DNA of 24,625 nucleotides from Planctomycetota bacterium (GTDB taxonomy: Bacteria > Planctomycetota > UBA1135 > UBA2386). The stretch is taken from contig JAGQQZ010000157.1 of NCBI GenBank assembly GCA_020425915.1, positions 1-24,625 on the forward strand. The letters are read 5' to 3'. Shown here one piece after another: positions 14,571 through 21,703 of the stretch. Each line of letters starts with the position of its first letter. Positions within the stretch are counted from its first letter, which is position 1. A model generated the notes under the pieces. The model searched no databases and was not told the origin of the DNA. It worked only from the letters and a program-made list of their open reading frames with translations. The translations under genes were made by a program, and so were the position numbers.

Positions 14571-16256
14571 TCACGGTGCGGCACCCATCCACTTCCCGTT
14601 CGGAATGAACACCGTGGTTGGCCTTCCGCCCTTCGATGTCGTCGGCTTGCTCTCTGGGAGCAGCAGACGCCTCTCGACGAGCAGCTCGACGACGGCCGAT
14701 GCACGCGTGTTGTCGGAGTTCAGCCACCTCGCGATCTCACGCTTCGTCACCTTCCCCAGCCGGTCCTCGCGCTCGCGGATCTTGTCCTCGACCCGCAGTG
14801 CATCGCGTGCAACAGGGTCTTCCACGTGGAGCACCCGAAGCGCGTGCCGGAAGAAGAAGCGGCCGAGCTCGATGGCGTTCTCGATGTGGCTCAGCCCGAC
14901 GCCTGATGCCGGCGCGCCGTCGGCGAGCCAGTTCAGCAACGCGAGCGACGGAACGAACGACCTCTGTTTGCTCACGGCCGACTCGACGCGCTCGGGCATC
15001 GGTCGGGCGAGTTCCTCGTGGATCTCGTCGAACCACTGATCGAACCGATCCTGCGCTGCGGCGTCGAACTTCACGACGTGCGGCCGGTCGCCGTGTGCCA
15101 CGACCTCGGCGGGAGGCGCCTTCGTATGCTGGTACGCTTCGCGTGCGCGATCAAGCGCGCCGACATCGGGTGCCCGGTCGACACCCTTGCGGACCTTCCA
15201 GCTCGGCCAGACAACGGCCTGGAAGCGTTGCAGCATTCCGTCGTCACCCGCCGGTGTGCGTGCCACGTCCGCCAGGTGACGCCGCAACGGATCCGGCTGG
15301 ATGCCGCCGAGAACAGCGACGCTTCCCTCGACCCGCTGATGGCCTCGGCTGAGGCGGTCAACAGACGACTTCTGGTTGCCGCTCCACATCTCGAGGTACG
15401 CCGAACGCGCGTGCTCCTGCCCCTTCTTGCCGAGGCTGGCGATCCAGCCGACCAGCTCGTCGCGGAACAACAGGACCGAACGGTTGTCGTTCACGATGCA
15501 CTGCAAGGACTCGATCGTCGGGTCGTTCGTGACGAATCGCGTCTGCGCTGGTGGCTCGGGCTCCGCGACGACCAACGAACTGTCACTCGACACGACCGCC
15601 GGCGGCTTCCCCTCGGCGAGTTGCTCCTTGATCGTCGCCGAGTTCACCGCGCGAACTTGTTTCGCAACCTCCAACCGATGCGCGTGCTTCTCCCTCGCGT
15701 CCTGGTTCTCTGGTCCCGCCGCGTCCTCGAACTCCTGAACGAACCGCAACGCCTCGGTGAACGCCGGCGACTTCATCGCACCCGGCGTCCCCACGATGCA
15801 GCCCCAGAGGTTCGGAACGACCTTCCAGTCGTCGAGTCGCTTCGGTTGGATCGCGACCCAACGCGCGGCGAGCGACGAGCGCGCGACGACATCGGCGACG
15901 ATCATGAACTCGATCGGGCAACCGATCCGGCCTGCCGCGTCCTTGAGCCACGGGCGAATCTCGCTTGGCAGGGCATGCAGCGGGGGCTGCGGAACGGGCC
16001 GCAGTTCCTCGAGGTCGTCGAGCGACAGCGGTTCCGGCCACTCGTCGTCGCCTCGCACGGCGGACTCGATCGCAGGCCGATGCTCGCGGAGATCCGGATA
16101 CATCGAGACCGCGCGGTCGAGCATGTCGAGCACGTCTGGCCTGGCAGTGTCACGCGACGGCAGCATGAACTTCTCGGGCTCGCCGCCGCCGGTCGACACC
16201 TCGAGCACGGCACGGGCGCCGACAACCGACTTAGTCGTCCAGGTCAGCTCAGCCAC
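14571..16256 (-). CDS. DUF3987-family replication ATPase/helicase-like protein
   Basis: 561 aa from GTG 16256, which has GGAGG 6 nt upstream and overlaps the Toprim stop by 8 bp. The core is typical of DUF3987: a Walker A-like GTPGAMKSPAFTEAL (156-170), Walker B LLFRDELVGWI (262-272), YLEMWSGNQKSSVDR (287-301) and AVLGGIQPDPL (314-324). Members occur next to primase-like proteins in phages, satellites and plasmids and are thought to act as replicative helicases. The C-terminal region (about 495-545, KVTKREIARWLN, ASAVVELLVERRLLLP) looks like a winged helix for DNA binding. Together with the Toprim protein it gives the element a likely autonomous replication module. The helicase role is from family context, not shown here. 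Confidence 0.88.
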   Translation of the reverse strand: MAELTWTTKSVVGARAVLEVSTGGGEPEKFMLPSRDTARPDVLDMLDRAVSMYPDLREHRPAIESAVRGDDEWPEPLSLDDLEELRPVPQPPLHALPSEIRPWLKDAAGRIGCPIEFMIVADVVARSSLAARWVAIQPKRLDDWKVVPNLWGCIVGTPGAMKSPAFTEALRFVQEFEDAAGPENQDAREKHAHRLEVAKQVRAVNSATIKEQLAEGKPPAVVSSDSSLVVAEPEPPAQTRFVTNDPTIESLQCIVNDNRSVLLFRDELVGWIASLGKKGQEHARSAYLEMWSGNQKSSVDRLSRGHQRVEGSVAVLGGIQPDPLRRHLADVARTPAGDDGMLQRFQAVVWPSWKVRKGVDRAPDVGALDRAREAYQHTKAPPAEVVAHGDRPHVVKFDAAAQDRFDQWFDEIHEELARPMPERVESAVSKQRSFVPSLALLNWLADGAPASGVGLSHIENAIELGRFFFRHALRVLHVEDPVARDALRVEDKIREREDRLGKVTKREIARWLNSDNTRASAVVELLVERRLLLPESKPTTSKGGRPTTVFIPNGKWMGAAP

Positions 16257-16869
16257 GGGACACCTCCACGCGGTCGACGCAGAACCCCGACTCGAAAGCG
16301 CGCTCGACCAGCTCAAGCAACTCGTCGGTGCACTGCGCAGCCGTTCGTCCAGCGTGACGCCGTGCGGTCAGCCATTCGCGCGCGTCCTTGAACCCATGAG
16401 GGGGCAACACGACGACCACGAGACCGACGGTGGATGCCATGGCCCGCGCGAGCGACCACGCACCTTCCAGGCCGGCGCGATCGTCGTCGCTCACGATCAC
16501 CGCACTCGTTCGACCGACTGCGAGGCGGCAGAGTTCGTCGGTGCAGGAAGTGCAGCCGGGTCGCCCGACAACGTCTAGGCCACGCAGGGCCGCGATATGT
16601 GCCGTGTCGGTCTCGCCTTCGCCGACGGCCAGCGGTCCGTAGCCTTTCCAGAGCGTGGGCCCGGGCAGGAACAGGCCATTCCGCCCGCCCTTCTCCGACA
16701 ACTTCCTGCCCGAGTCGAGCCGCAACCGGGCGCCGATGCGCTTGCGATCGGCGTCGAACATCGGCCAGATCCAGGCATCGCGCCGACGGTGCACGCCGAA
16801 CGCCCGGGGCACCTCGACATCCGTCCCGAGCCCCAGCTCGGTCGCGTAGGCCGCGAGGTCAGCACGCAT
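16249..16869 (-). CDS. Toprim-domain primase-like protein
   Basis: 206 aa. ATG 16869 has GGGAGG 6 nt upstream. The Toprim fold is clear: E84 and D88 in AVGEGETDTAHIAAL (the glutamate motif), DDD at 128-130 in VIVSDDDRAGLEGA and K161-D162 in FKDAREWL. The N-terminal part (WIWPMFDADRKRIGARLRL) matches the segment preceding Toprim in phage and plasmid primase-helicases. A CHC2 zinc finger is missing, so it is either a stripped-down primase or works with other element proteins. It overlaps both its neighbours (11 bp with the 67-aa gene, 8 bp with the DUF3987 gene), so the proteins are probably made in fixed proportion. Confidence 0.88.
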   Translation of the reverse strand: MRADLAAYATELGLGTDVEVPRAFGVHRRRDAWIWPMFDADRKRIGARLRLDSGRKLSEKGGRNGLFLPGPTLWKGYGPLAVGEGETDTAHIAALRGLDVVGRPGCTSCTDELCRLAVGRTSAVIVSDDDRAGLEGAWSLARAMASTVGLVVVVLPPHGFKDAREWLTARRHAGRTAAQCTDELLELVERAFESGFCVDRVEVSRG

Positions 16870-17062
16870 GGCAGACCTCCCTGCGCTTCGCGTCGATCTC
16901 GGCGAGGATCGCGTCCAGGATCGTCGAGATGTGCCTCGGCTCCGTGTTGGGGTCGCTGCCCGACGTTCTGCTATGATCGCTTCCGGTTCGGCTGTCCTGG
17001 CAGAACTTCTCCTCGCGCGCCCGGCGTCCAGGCCGAGCGCGCGGTCTTGTACGTCTGGTCAC
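16859..17062 (-). CDS. small basic protein in the replication operon
   Basis: 67 aa from GTG 17062. The GTGA overlap with the preceding stop and AAGGAGG 7 nt before the start support translation. The N-terminal 25 residues are strongly Arg-rich (VTRRTRPRARPGRRAREE), then a polar linker, then a helix ISTILDAILAEIDAKRREV ending in CHAC. It could bind nucleic acid. The single CxxC pair is not enough to call a zinc site. No family recognised. Confidence 0.5.
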   Translation of the reverse strand: MTRRTRPRARPGRRAREEKFCQDSRTGSDHSRTSGSDPNTEPRHISTILDAILAEIDAKRREVCHAC

Positions 17063-17415
17063 CGCACTCCCTCCTTCCACTGCGAGGAGAGCGCGTCCCA
17101 CGCCAGCCGATCGTCGAACGCAGCCGGGATCGGCTCGTCCGGGAACACTCGCCTGACGAGTTCAGACACGGCGCGAGCCTCGACCTCGGGGACCATCTCG
17201 AGCCGCTCGCGCCGACCGTCTCGGTGACCGACAAGAACGCCAAACGTTCCCGTGCTCCGGTGACGGCTCACGAGCGTGATTCCGAACGGCGCGACTTCGT
17301 GTCGACCTTCGATTCGCCATCCGCAGTCGGCGATCGGGTCGGTGTGAACGATGAACGCCCGCGTCGAGTCGACGAGCATGGCGTAGAACTGCTGCGCTGT
17401 GTTCCACGTGTTCAT
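17059..17415 (-). CDS. unknown element protein
   Basis: 118 aa from ATG 17415, overlapping the preceding HTH gene by ATGA. It begins MNTWNTAQQFYAMLVDST and contains WRIEGRHEVAPFGITLVS, GTFGVLVGHRDG and a C-terminal helical part with VSELVRRVFPDEPIP. No motif is recognised. Conservation of tight overlaps on both sides argues that it is a real gene of the replication/regulation operon. Confidence 0.6.
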   Translation of the reverse strand: MNTWNTAQQFYAMLVDSTRAFIVHTDPIADCGWRIEGRHEVAPFGITLVSRHRSTGTFGVLVGHRDGRRERLEMVPEVEARAVSELVRRVFPDEPIPAAFDDRLAWDALSSQWKEGVR

Positions 17416-17663
17416 GCGGACAGCCCCCGCTCTTCGCCCTTGACGAACTTGCGGCGCAGCTCTGCGAGCAGCGCTGGTTCATCGTCGATCAGGTCGAGGA
17501 CGCTCTCGGTCAGCACGCGAACGCGACGGCCCATGCGGATGCAGCGAAGTTGGCCGCGTGCGATCGACGCCCGCACGGTGGAGTCGGGGAAGCCGGTGAT
17601 GCTCGTGACGTCGGCAACGCTCATCGTCGCGGGGAGTCCGGCCAAGATGCTGTCGAGCTTCAT
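17412..17663 (-). CDS. excisionase/AlpA-like helix-turn-helix protein, copy 2
   Basis: 83 aa from ATG 17663, with GGGAGG 10 nt upstream; the longer frame to 17789 only shadows the neighbour. The HTH is MSVADVTSITGFPDSTVRASIARGQLRCIRMGRRVRV (about 14-50), the layout of small MerR-like excisionase/AlpA DNA-binding proteins in which a helix-turn-helix is followed by a basic wing. It shares the x-GQLRCIRMGRRVRV layout with the next gene upstream, so the two look like diverged tandem paralogues. One may be the recombination directionality factor and the other a regulator; the sequence does not say which. Confidence 0.75.
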   Translation of the reverse strand: MKLDSILAGLPATMSVADVTSITGFPDSTVRASIARGQLRCIRMGRRVRVLTESVLDLIDDEPALLAELRRKFVKGEERGLSA

Positions 17664-17884
17664 GATGCTCGCACCTCCCGACAGGCGGCGTTGCCGTCGA
17701 GCAGCTCGCGGATTGAGCGCGTGACGATGCGCATGCATCGGCCCGTCCGGCCGATGCGAACGGCGCGAAGCCGGCCCTCGCGGACCCACGCGCGCACAAC
17801 AGGCTGCCGAACACCGAGCGCAGCAGCCGCCTCAGCGACGCCGACGAGCTCGGGAGCCTGGTTCATTGGGTTGGTTCGTCTCAT
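17660..17884 (-). CDS. excisionase/AlpA-like helix-turn-helix protein, copy 1
   Basis: 74 aa from ATG 17884; ATGs at 17896 and 17866 are alternatives and none has a good Shine-Dalgarno. The core LVGVAEAAAALGVRQPVVRA then WVREGRLRAVRIGRTGR (about 12-49) is a classic HTH_17-type motif for binding DNA at att sites or promoters. Its stop overlaps the next ATG (ATGA). Direct repeats CGGAGCGAC lie in the 76-bp gap upstream and could be its target. A role in excision or in switching the replication operon is inferred. Confidence 0.75.
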   Translation of the reverse strand: MRRTNPMNQAPELVGVAEAAAALGVRQPVVRAWVREGRLRAVRIGRTGRCMRIVTRSIRELLDGNAACREVRAS

Positions 17885-17928
17885 GACTCGCGCCACGATG
17901 ACGAACGCCCACCGACGCCGATCGACGC

Positions 17929-17948
17929 CGGAGCGACTTCGGAGCGAC
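17929..17948. repeat. 11-bp-phased direct repeat CGGAGCGAC x2
   Basis: Identical 9-mers at 17929-17937 and 17940-17948, one helical turn apart, in the gap before the first HTH gene. They are a possible regulator-binding site. Confidence 0.35.
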
Positions 17949-17960
17949 GAACACGCGTCG

Positions 17961-18941
17961 CTACGCCTTCAGTGCCTCCGAGCCCGGACCGGGCGGAATC
18001 CCAACTGGCATGTGTGACGGCAGGCGAATCAACGTCACCGCCCGGACCGCGTCCTTGTGACGCCCTACGTCACCCCGCTCCAAGTGGAGGAACCCAAATC
18101 GAGCGCACTCCTTGGTCGCCTTGAGCATCGTCCTGGAGTCGGCACACCATTCGTTCGGTTCGCCACCCTCTGGCCTGGCCCACGCGCCGAACCACTTCTT
18201 GTTCGAGAACCGACGCGTGCCGCGCATGAACGCGATGCGCATCACCCTCTTCTGCGGCTCGGTCAATTCGTCGTAGGACCGAATCAGCGAATCTGTCGCT
18301 CGATCAGTGCGACCCGATACTGCCGTGAGCGCCGATGGAGCAGCGAGTAGCTGCGTGTTGGAGACCTGAAGTAGCGCAACCGACTCAAGCAACCCGACGC
18401 AGGAAAGGTGCTCGGTCTCGAGCTGCCTCGACCCCTGCATCCAATCCAGATCCGTGATTGGCTCAAGCGCATGGTCGACCCATCGGCGAGCAGCATCAAC
18501 TCCAGCCGAATTCAACAGTGGCACGCCCTCGACCGCGACGTCGAGAAACCGCTTCGGCTCGGACGTGTTGTCTCGCGCGGCAATCAACATGCTGAACGTC
18601 AGGTACCGACTGACGTCGTACACCAGACGATGCCGGGATGGCGCCGACAGTGGACCGAACGAAGGAAGCTCCGAAGTCTCGCGCGCGCGGGCTTCCCGGA
18701 ACAACTCATCGAGCACGCCACGTTGAGTGCAGAACGTCCTCCACATCTCGCCCTGAGCACGCAGGCAGTCGGCGTGTCGCTCGACCAACTGCGACTCAGA
18801 ACAGCCGGCGAGCGTTCGCAGCCCGCGCCAGACGCGCTGTCCAGACTCCAGGACACTCTCCAGCCACCGCTCGTCGATTCCCCGGCGCTGAGCCTCATCG
18901 ACCAGCCGACCCACCCGGGTCTCGCCCGTTACGTCCGTCAC
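17961..18941 (-). CDS. unknown element protein at the right end
   Basis: 326 aa from GTG 18941, with GGAGG about 8 nt upstream; the open frame to 19130 would cross the arm-type repeats and is rejected. The N-terminal two thirds are helical, with GQRVWRGLRTLAGCSESQLV and HRLVYDVSRYLTFSMLIAAR. The C-terminal part, from SYDELTEPQKRVMRIAF to WCADSRTMLKATKECARFGFL and HLERG, has the look of a winged-helix DNA-binding region. It could be an initiator or regulator, or cargo. It is the first gene of the minus-strand series, 76 bp before the HTH pair. No family is recognised. Confidence 0.6.
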   Translation of the reverse strand: MTDVTGETRVGRLVDEAQRRGIDERWLESVLESGQRVWRGLRTLAGCSESQLVERHADCLRAQGEMWRTFCTQRGVLDELFREARARETSELPSFGPLSAPSRHRLVYDVSRYLTFSMLIAARDNTSEPKRFLDVAVEGVPLLNSAGVDAARRWVDHALEPITDLDWMQGSRQLETEHLSCVGLLESVALLQVSNTQLLAAPSALTAVSGRTDRATDSLIRSYDELTEPQKRVMRIAFMRGTRRFSNKKWFGAWARPEGGEPNEWCADSRTMLKATKECARFGFLHLERGDVGRHKDAVRAVTLIRLPSHMPVGIPPGPGSEALKA

Positions 18942-19238
18942 CGCGCACCGCCTCCGGTCACCGGGTGAAGGCTGACCGAGAAGGAACGCCGCGGCCCGGT
19001 GACTGAACGCGGCTGACGACCCGGTGCCTTGAACCAGGTCGCCCCTCCCGGCCACCCCTCGATCCTGCCGGATCCCGCCGGCCGGTTGAAGACCGCGAGG
19101 CGGATTTCCCAACACACACTGCCAACACACACTGATGCACGGAAACCGTGGGAAAACGTGACATCGAGCCCGGTCGGCAGGCCGAGGGCGAAACGCTCGA
19201 ATTCGGCCGCGAATCGTGCGTTTGGGCCGCGAGAAGAG
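18942..19238. other. right-end non-coding region of the element
   Basis: About 300 bp with no supported gene. It contains the palindrome TCACCGGGTGA (18958-18968) just upstream of the 326-aa start, further CCGGTGAC-like copies nearby (about 18994-19001), and the right arm-type repeats. No clear -10 or -35 pair was found. Confidence 0.45.
19109..19134. repeat. right arm-type repeats (AACACACACTG x2)
   Basis: CCAACACACACTGCC at 19109-19123 is identical to the left-end copy at 10334-10348, followed by CCAACACACACTG (19122-19134) in the same orientation. They lie about 105 bp inside attR, fitting integrase arm-binding sites. Confidence 0.6.
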
Positions 19239-19285
19239 GAGTTACCCCGCCAGGACTTGAACCTGAACTAGATGAACCAAAATCA
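19239..19285 (-). repeat. attR: element-supplied 3' half of tRNA-Gln
   Basis: Perfect 47-bp match to attL. After recombination in the anticodon loop, the 3' half of the tRNA (19242 to about 19275) comes from the element and restores an intact tRNA gene. Confidence 0.93.
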
Positions 19286-19313
19286 CCTGTGCTACCAATT
19301 ACACCACGGGGTA
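19242..19313 (-). tRNA. trnQ: tRNA-Gln (anticodon UUG)
   Basis: 72 nt on the minus strand, CCA not encoded. Acceptor TACCCCG pairs with CGGGGTA (7 bp). The D arm is GTGT/GCAC with loop AATTGGTA. Anticodon stem GGTGA/TCATC encloses loop TTTTGGT with anticodon TTG. The variable loop is TAGT. The T arm is TCAGG/CCTGG with loop TTCAAGT. The discriminator is A. All conserved loop features (GG in the D loop, TTCRA in the T loop) are present, so the gene should be functional despite the inserted element at its 3' side. Confidence 0.95.
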
Positions 19314-19373
19314 TCGCGGCGACCGGAGCGGGCGGACGCGAAACGCGCCGGCGCGACCGTCCGGGGGCGGGGA

Positions 19374-19401
19374 ATGGTAGCCCGGAATTCGTGAGAATCA
19401 A
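19374..19401 (-). promoter_or_regulatory. sigma70-like promoter for tRNA-Gln
   Basis: TTGATT (19396-19401), 16-nt spacer, TACCAT (19374-19379), placing transcription start about 50 nt before the tRNA. The -35 overlaps the cinA stop codon. Confidence 0.6.
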
Positions 19402-20642
19402 CGCTCATCGAGACGTCGGAGCACCGCAGCGAGCGCCTCGACGGCCGCACGATGGCGGACGAATCCGCGGTCGAGCGGGGGCAGCCGGCGCGACCAACTC
19501 GTGACCCGTCGGCCGTCGTCGATGCCGAAGCACACGAAGCCGACAGGCTTGTCCGGCGTGCCACCGTCGGGGCCGGCGATGCCGCTGATCCCGATGCCGA
19601 TCGAAGCCCCCGCGCGCTCGCGTGCGCCGGTCGCCATCGCGGCCGCGACCTCGGGCGAGACCTCGCCGTGCGCGGCGATCAACGACTCGGGAACGCCGAG
19701 GTCGGCCACCTTCCGCGCGGCCTGGTAGGTCACGAAGCCTCCGGCGAACATCCGAGACGCACCGGGCACTGCGGTCACCATCTGTGCGACGAGACCGCCC
19801 GTGCACGACTCGCCGGTCGCGAGCGTCAAGCCGAGCGCGGACATCCGCTCGACGACGTGGTGCGGAATGTCCTCGAGGCCCTCGCAGACCAGGTCTTCGC
19901 GCACGATCGGCCGGATCTCGGCCGCGGTCGCCTCGCAGAGGTCGCGGGCCTGGTCGGAGGTATCACCCGACGCTGCGATCCGCACGCTCAGCACACCCAT
20001 CGACGCCGTGATGCCGACGCGCGGATTCCGACCGTGCTGCATGAACTCGGCGATCCGTTCGCCGAGCACGGACTCGGGAGGACCGATGACCTGCAGCCGC
20101 GCGAACGCCATCGGCCGTGCCCCCTCGCAGGTCATCAGGTAGGGCTCGAGGTGGCGTTCGAGCATCGGATACAGCTCGCGCGGCACACCGGGGAACACGA
20201 ACAACTCGGCGCGACCGACGTGCATCGCGAAACCCGGTGCGGTGCCCCACTCGTTGCCGAGCGTGCGAGCGGATTCGGGGCGCTCGGCCTGCCGACGATT
20301 GCTCGGACTCAGTGTCCGACCGATCGCGGCGAAGCGGCGCTCGATCGCCTGCCAAGCGGGTTCATCGACGACGAGCGGCTCACCCGCGACCCGGGCGACG
20401 ACGTCACGGGTCCGATCGTCCTCGGTCGGCCCGAGACCGCCGGTGGCGACGACGAGGTCCGCCCGCGCGCAGCTCTCGCGCAGGACGTCGTGCATCTCGT
20501 CGGGCGCGTCGGACACCGTGGCGAAGCGCGCGACGTCGACGCCGTGCCGCTCCAGCAGGTTCGCGATGTAGCGGCTGTTGGTGTCCTGGATCTGGCCGTG
20601 CGTGAGCTCGTCGCCGATCGCGAGGATCTCGGCGCGCAACAT
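19398..20642 (-). CDS. cinA: CinA family protein with nicotinamide-nucleotide amidase domain
   Basis: 414 aa, full length. The N-terminal MoCF-like domain (1 to about 170) shows EILAIGDELTHGQIQDTN, TGGLGPTEDDRTRD (67-80) and PGVPRELYPM (151-160), associated with ADP-ribose pyrophosphatase activity. The C-terminal CinA/PncC domain (about 260-410) shows ATGESCTGGLV (275-285) and GISGIAGPDGGTPDKPVG (351-368), which deamidates NMN to NaMN for pyridine nucleotide recycling in the cytoplasm. The ATG overlaps the tatC stop as TGATG, so translation is probably coupled. Confidence 0.95.
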   Translation of the reverse strand: MLRAEILAIGDELTHGQIQDTNSRYIANLLERHGVDVARFATVSDAPDEMHDVLRESCARADLVVATGGLGPTEDDRTRDVVARVAGEPLVVDEPAWQAIERRFAAIGRTLSPSNRRQAERPESARTLGNEWGTAPGFAMHVGRAELFVFPGVPRELYPMLERHLEPYLMTCEGARPMAFARLQVIGPPESVLGERIAEFMQHGRNPRVGITASMGVLSVRIAASGDTSDQARDLCEATAAEIRPIVREDLVCEGLEDIPHHVVERMSALGLTLATGESCTGGLVAQMVTAVPGASRMFAGGFVTYQAARKVADLGVPESLIAAHGEVSPEVAAAMATGARERAGASIGIGISGIAGPDGGTPDKPVGFVCFGIDDGRRVTSWSRRLPPLDRGFVRHRAAVEALAAVLRRLDER

Positions 20643-21601
20643 CAGGCGCCGGCCTCGCCGAGCGGCTGCGGCCCCGAGACCCGCGTCGCGCGCGCCGTCA
20701 GGAACAACCCGAGCAGGTAGAGGAACACCATCGGCACGGCCATCATGATCTGGGTGAACGGGTCGGGCGGCGTCAACATCGCCGAGACACAGAAGAACCC
20801 GAGGATGATGTAGCGCCAGTTCTTCTTCAACGTCGCGTGCGTCACGATGCCGACCTTGACGAGCGCGAGCATCAACAGCGGCATCTGGAACACGAAACCG
20901 AGCGCCGCCGTGAGCATCAGCAGCAACGTGAAATACTGGTTCACGGTCAGCATCGGCTCGACCTGGAACCAGTTCATCATCGACGTCAGGAAGTAGAGAC
21001 CGTACGGCACGACGACGAAGTAGCCGAACGACACGCCGAGGATCAGCAGCAGCAACGCGAACGGGAACACGCGACGCACCGTGCGCTTCTCACGCTCGTA
21101 CATCCCCGCGCTCAGGAACGCCCAGATCTGATAGAGCACGATCGGCGCCGCGACCATGAGCCCGAACAGGATCGTCGCGGCCATGAACACCCAGAAGTCC
21201 TCGAGTCCGCCGGTCGCCTTGAGCGCGTACGGCATCCGGAAGTTGCCGTGGATCTCGAGCTGGCCGGGTGCGGGGAACGTGCCGGCCAACGCCTCCGCCT
21301 TGTGCGCACGCAGGAACTTGACGATCTCCTGCGTCACCGGGTGGACGTTCTCGAGCCCCCCGGCATCGGCGACCTCCTGCTCGAGGCGGTCGCAGTGCGC
21401 TTCGAAGGCACGGTTCCACATGATGCGGTAGGGCTGCACGTAGACCGCCGTGACCTCCTGCTTGAACGGCATGAAGCCGAACACGGCGACGACGACCGCG
21501 ATCAGCGAGATCAGCAGCCGACGGCGGAGTTCCTCCAGATGATCGCCGAACGACATCCGCTCGAGATGTTCGTCGCGCGGCTCGAGAGGTTCGGCGGTCA
21601 T
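20642..21601 (-). CDS. tatC: Sec-independent protein translocase TatC with enlarged first periplasmic loop
   Basis: 319 aa against about 250 for typical TatC. TatC is the inner-membrane receptor for twin-arginine signal peptides. The N-terminal binding segment DHLEELRRRLLIS (20-32) is present, as are QIWAFLSAGMYEREK (158-172) and SAMLTPPDPFTQ (273-284). Six transmembrane helices fit about 28-46, 138-158, 176-200, 225-247, 262-280 and 284-303. The loop between helices 1 and 2 is about 90 residues (47-137), some 55-60 longer than in E. coli, with a charged stretch and paired motifs before FRMPYALKATGGLEDF. tatA/B are not in the window. It has its own promoter and leads into cinA. Confidence 0.93.
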   Translation of the reverse strand: MTAEPLEPRDEHLERMSFGDHLEELRRRLLISLIAVVVAVFGFMPFKQEVTAVYVQPYRIMWNRAFEAHCDRLEQEVADAGGLENVHPVTQEIVKFLRAHKAEALAGTFPAPGQLEIHGNFRMPYALKATGGLEDFWVFMAATILFGLMVAAPIVLYQIWAFLSAGMYEREKRTVRRVFPFALLLLILGVSFGYFVVVPYGLYFLTSMMNWFQVEPMLTVNQYFTLLLMLTAALGFVFQMPLLMLALVKVGIVTHATLKKNWRYIILGFFCVSAMLTPPDPFTQIMMAVPMVFLYLLGLFLTARATRVSGPQPLGEAGA

Positions 21602-21610
21602 GGGTCGCGC

Positions 21611-21639
21611 AGCGTACGAACCCCTGCCCGTACACGCAA
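21611..21639 (-). promoter_or_regulatory. tatC promoter, leaderless arrangement
   Basis: TTGCGT (21634-21639), 17-nt spacer, TACGCT (21611-21616). The -10 ends 9 nt before the ATG at 21601 and no Shine-Dalgarno is present, so transcript and start codon nearly coincide. It follows directly after the terminator hairpin. Confidence 0.6.
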
Positions 21640-21669
21640 ACGCCGCGCACTCGATCGGTTGCGCGGCGT
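21640..21669 (-). terminator. terminator hairpin after the BRCT-like protein gene
   Basis: ACGCCGCGCA, 10-nt loop, TGCGCGGCGT: a 10-bp perfect stem followed on the minus strand by TTTGCG, a short T-run. A second smaller hairpin, GCCGTCC/GGACGGC (21675-21690), lies just before it. Together they insulate tatC from the upstream gene. Confidence 0.65.
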
Positions 21670-21703
21670 GGCGAGCCGTCCGGGGACGGCGTTCCGATGG
21701 ACC

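Larger units (their letters stand above)
10199..19285. mobile_element. 9.04-kb integrative element in tRNA-Gln(UUG)
   Basis: The boundaries come from a perfect 47-bp direct repeat: 10199-10245 at the left and 19239-19285 at the right, offset exactly 9,040 bp. The right copy is the 3' half of an intact tRNA-Gln; the left copy is the orphan half left by insertion. A tyrosine recombinase gene lies just inside the left end and reads inward. Inside are two HTH proteins of excisionase/AlpA type, a Toprim protein, a DUF3987 ATPase, several small unknowns and apparent cargo. No terminase, capsid, portal, relaxase or type IV secretion gene is visible. It therefore resembles a phage satellite or a mobilizable island rather than a prophage or ICE. 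Confidence 0.9.

Noticed and set aside
10199..19285. Calling the element a prophage
   Set aside because: No terminase, portal, capsid, tail or lysis gene can be recognised, and there is little room for any.
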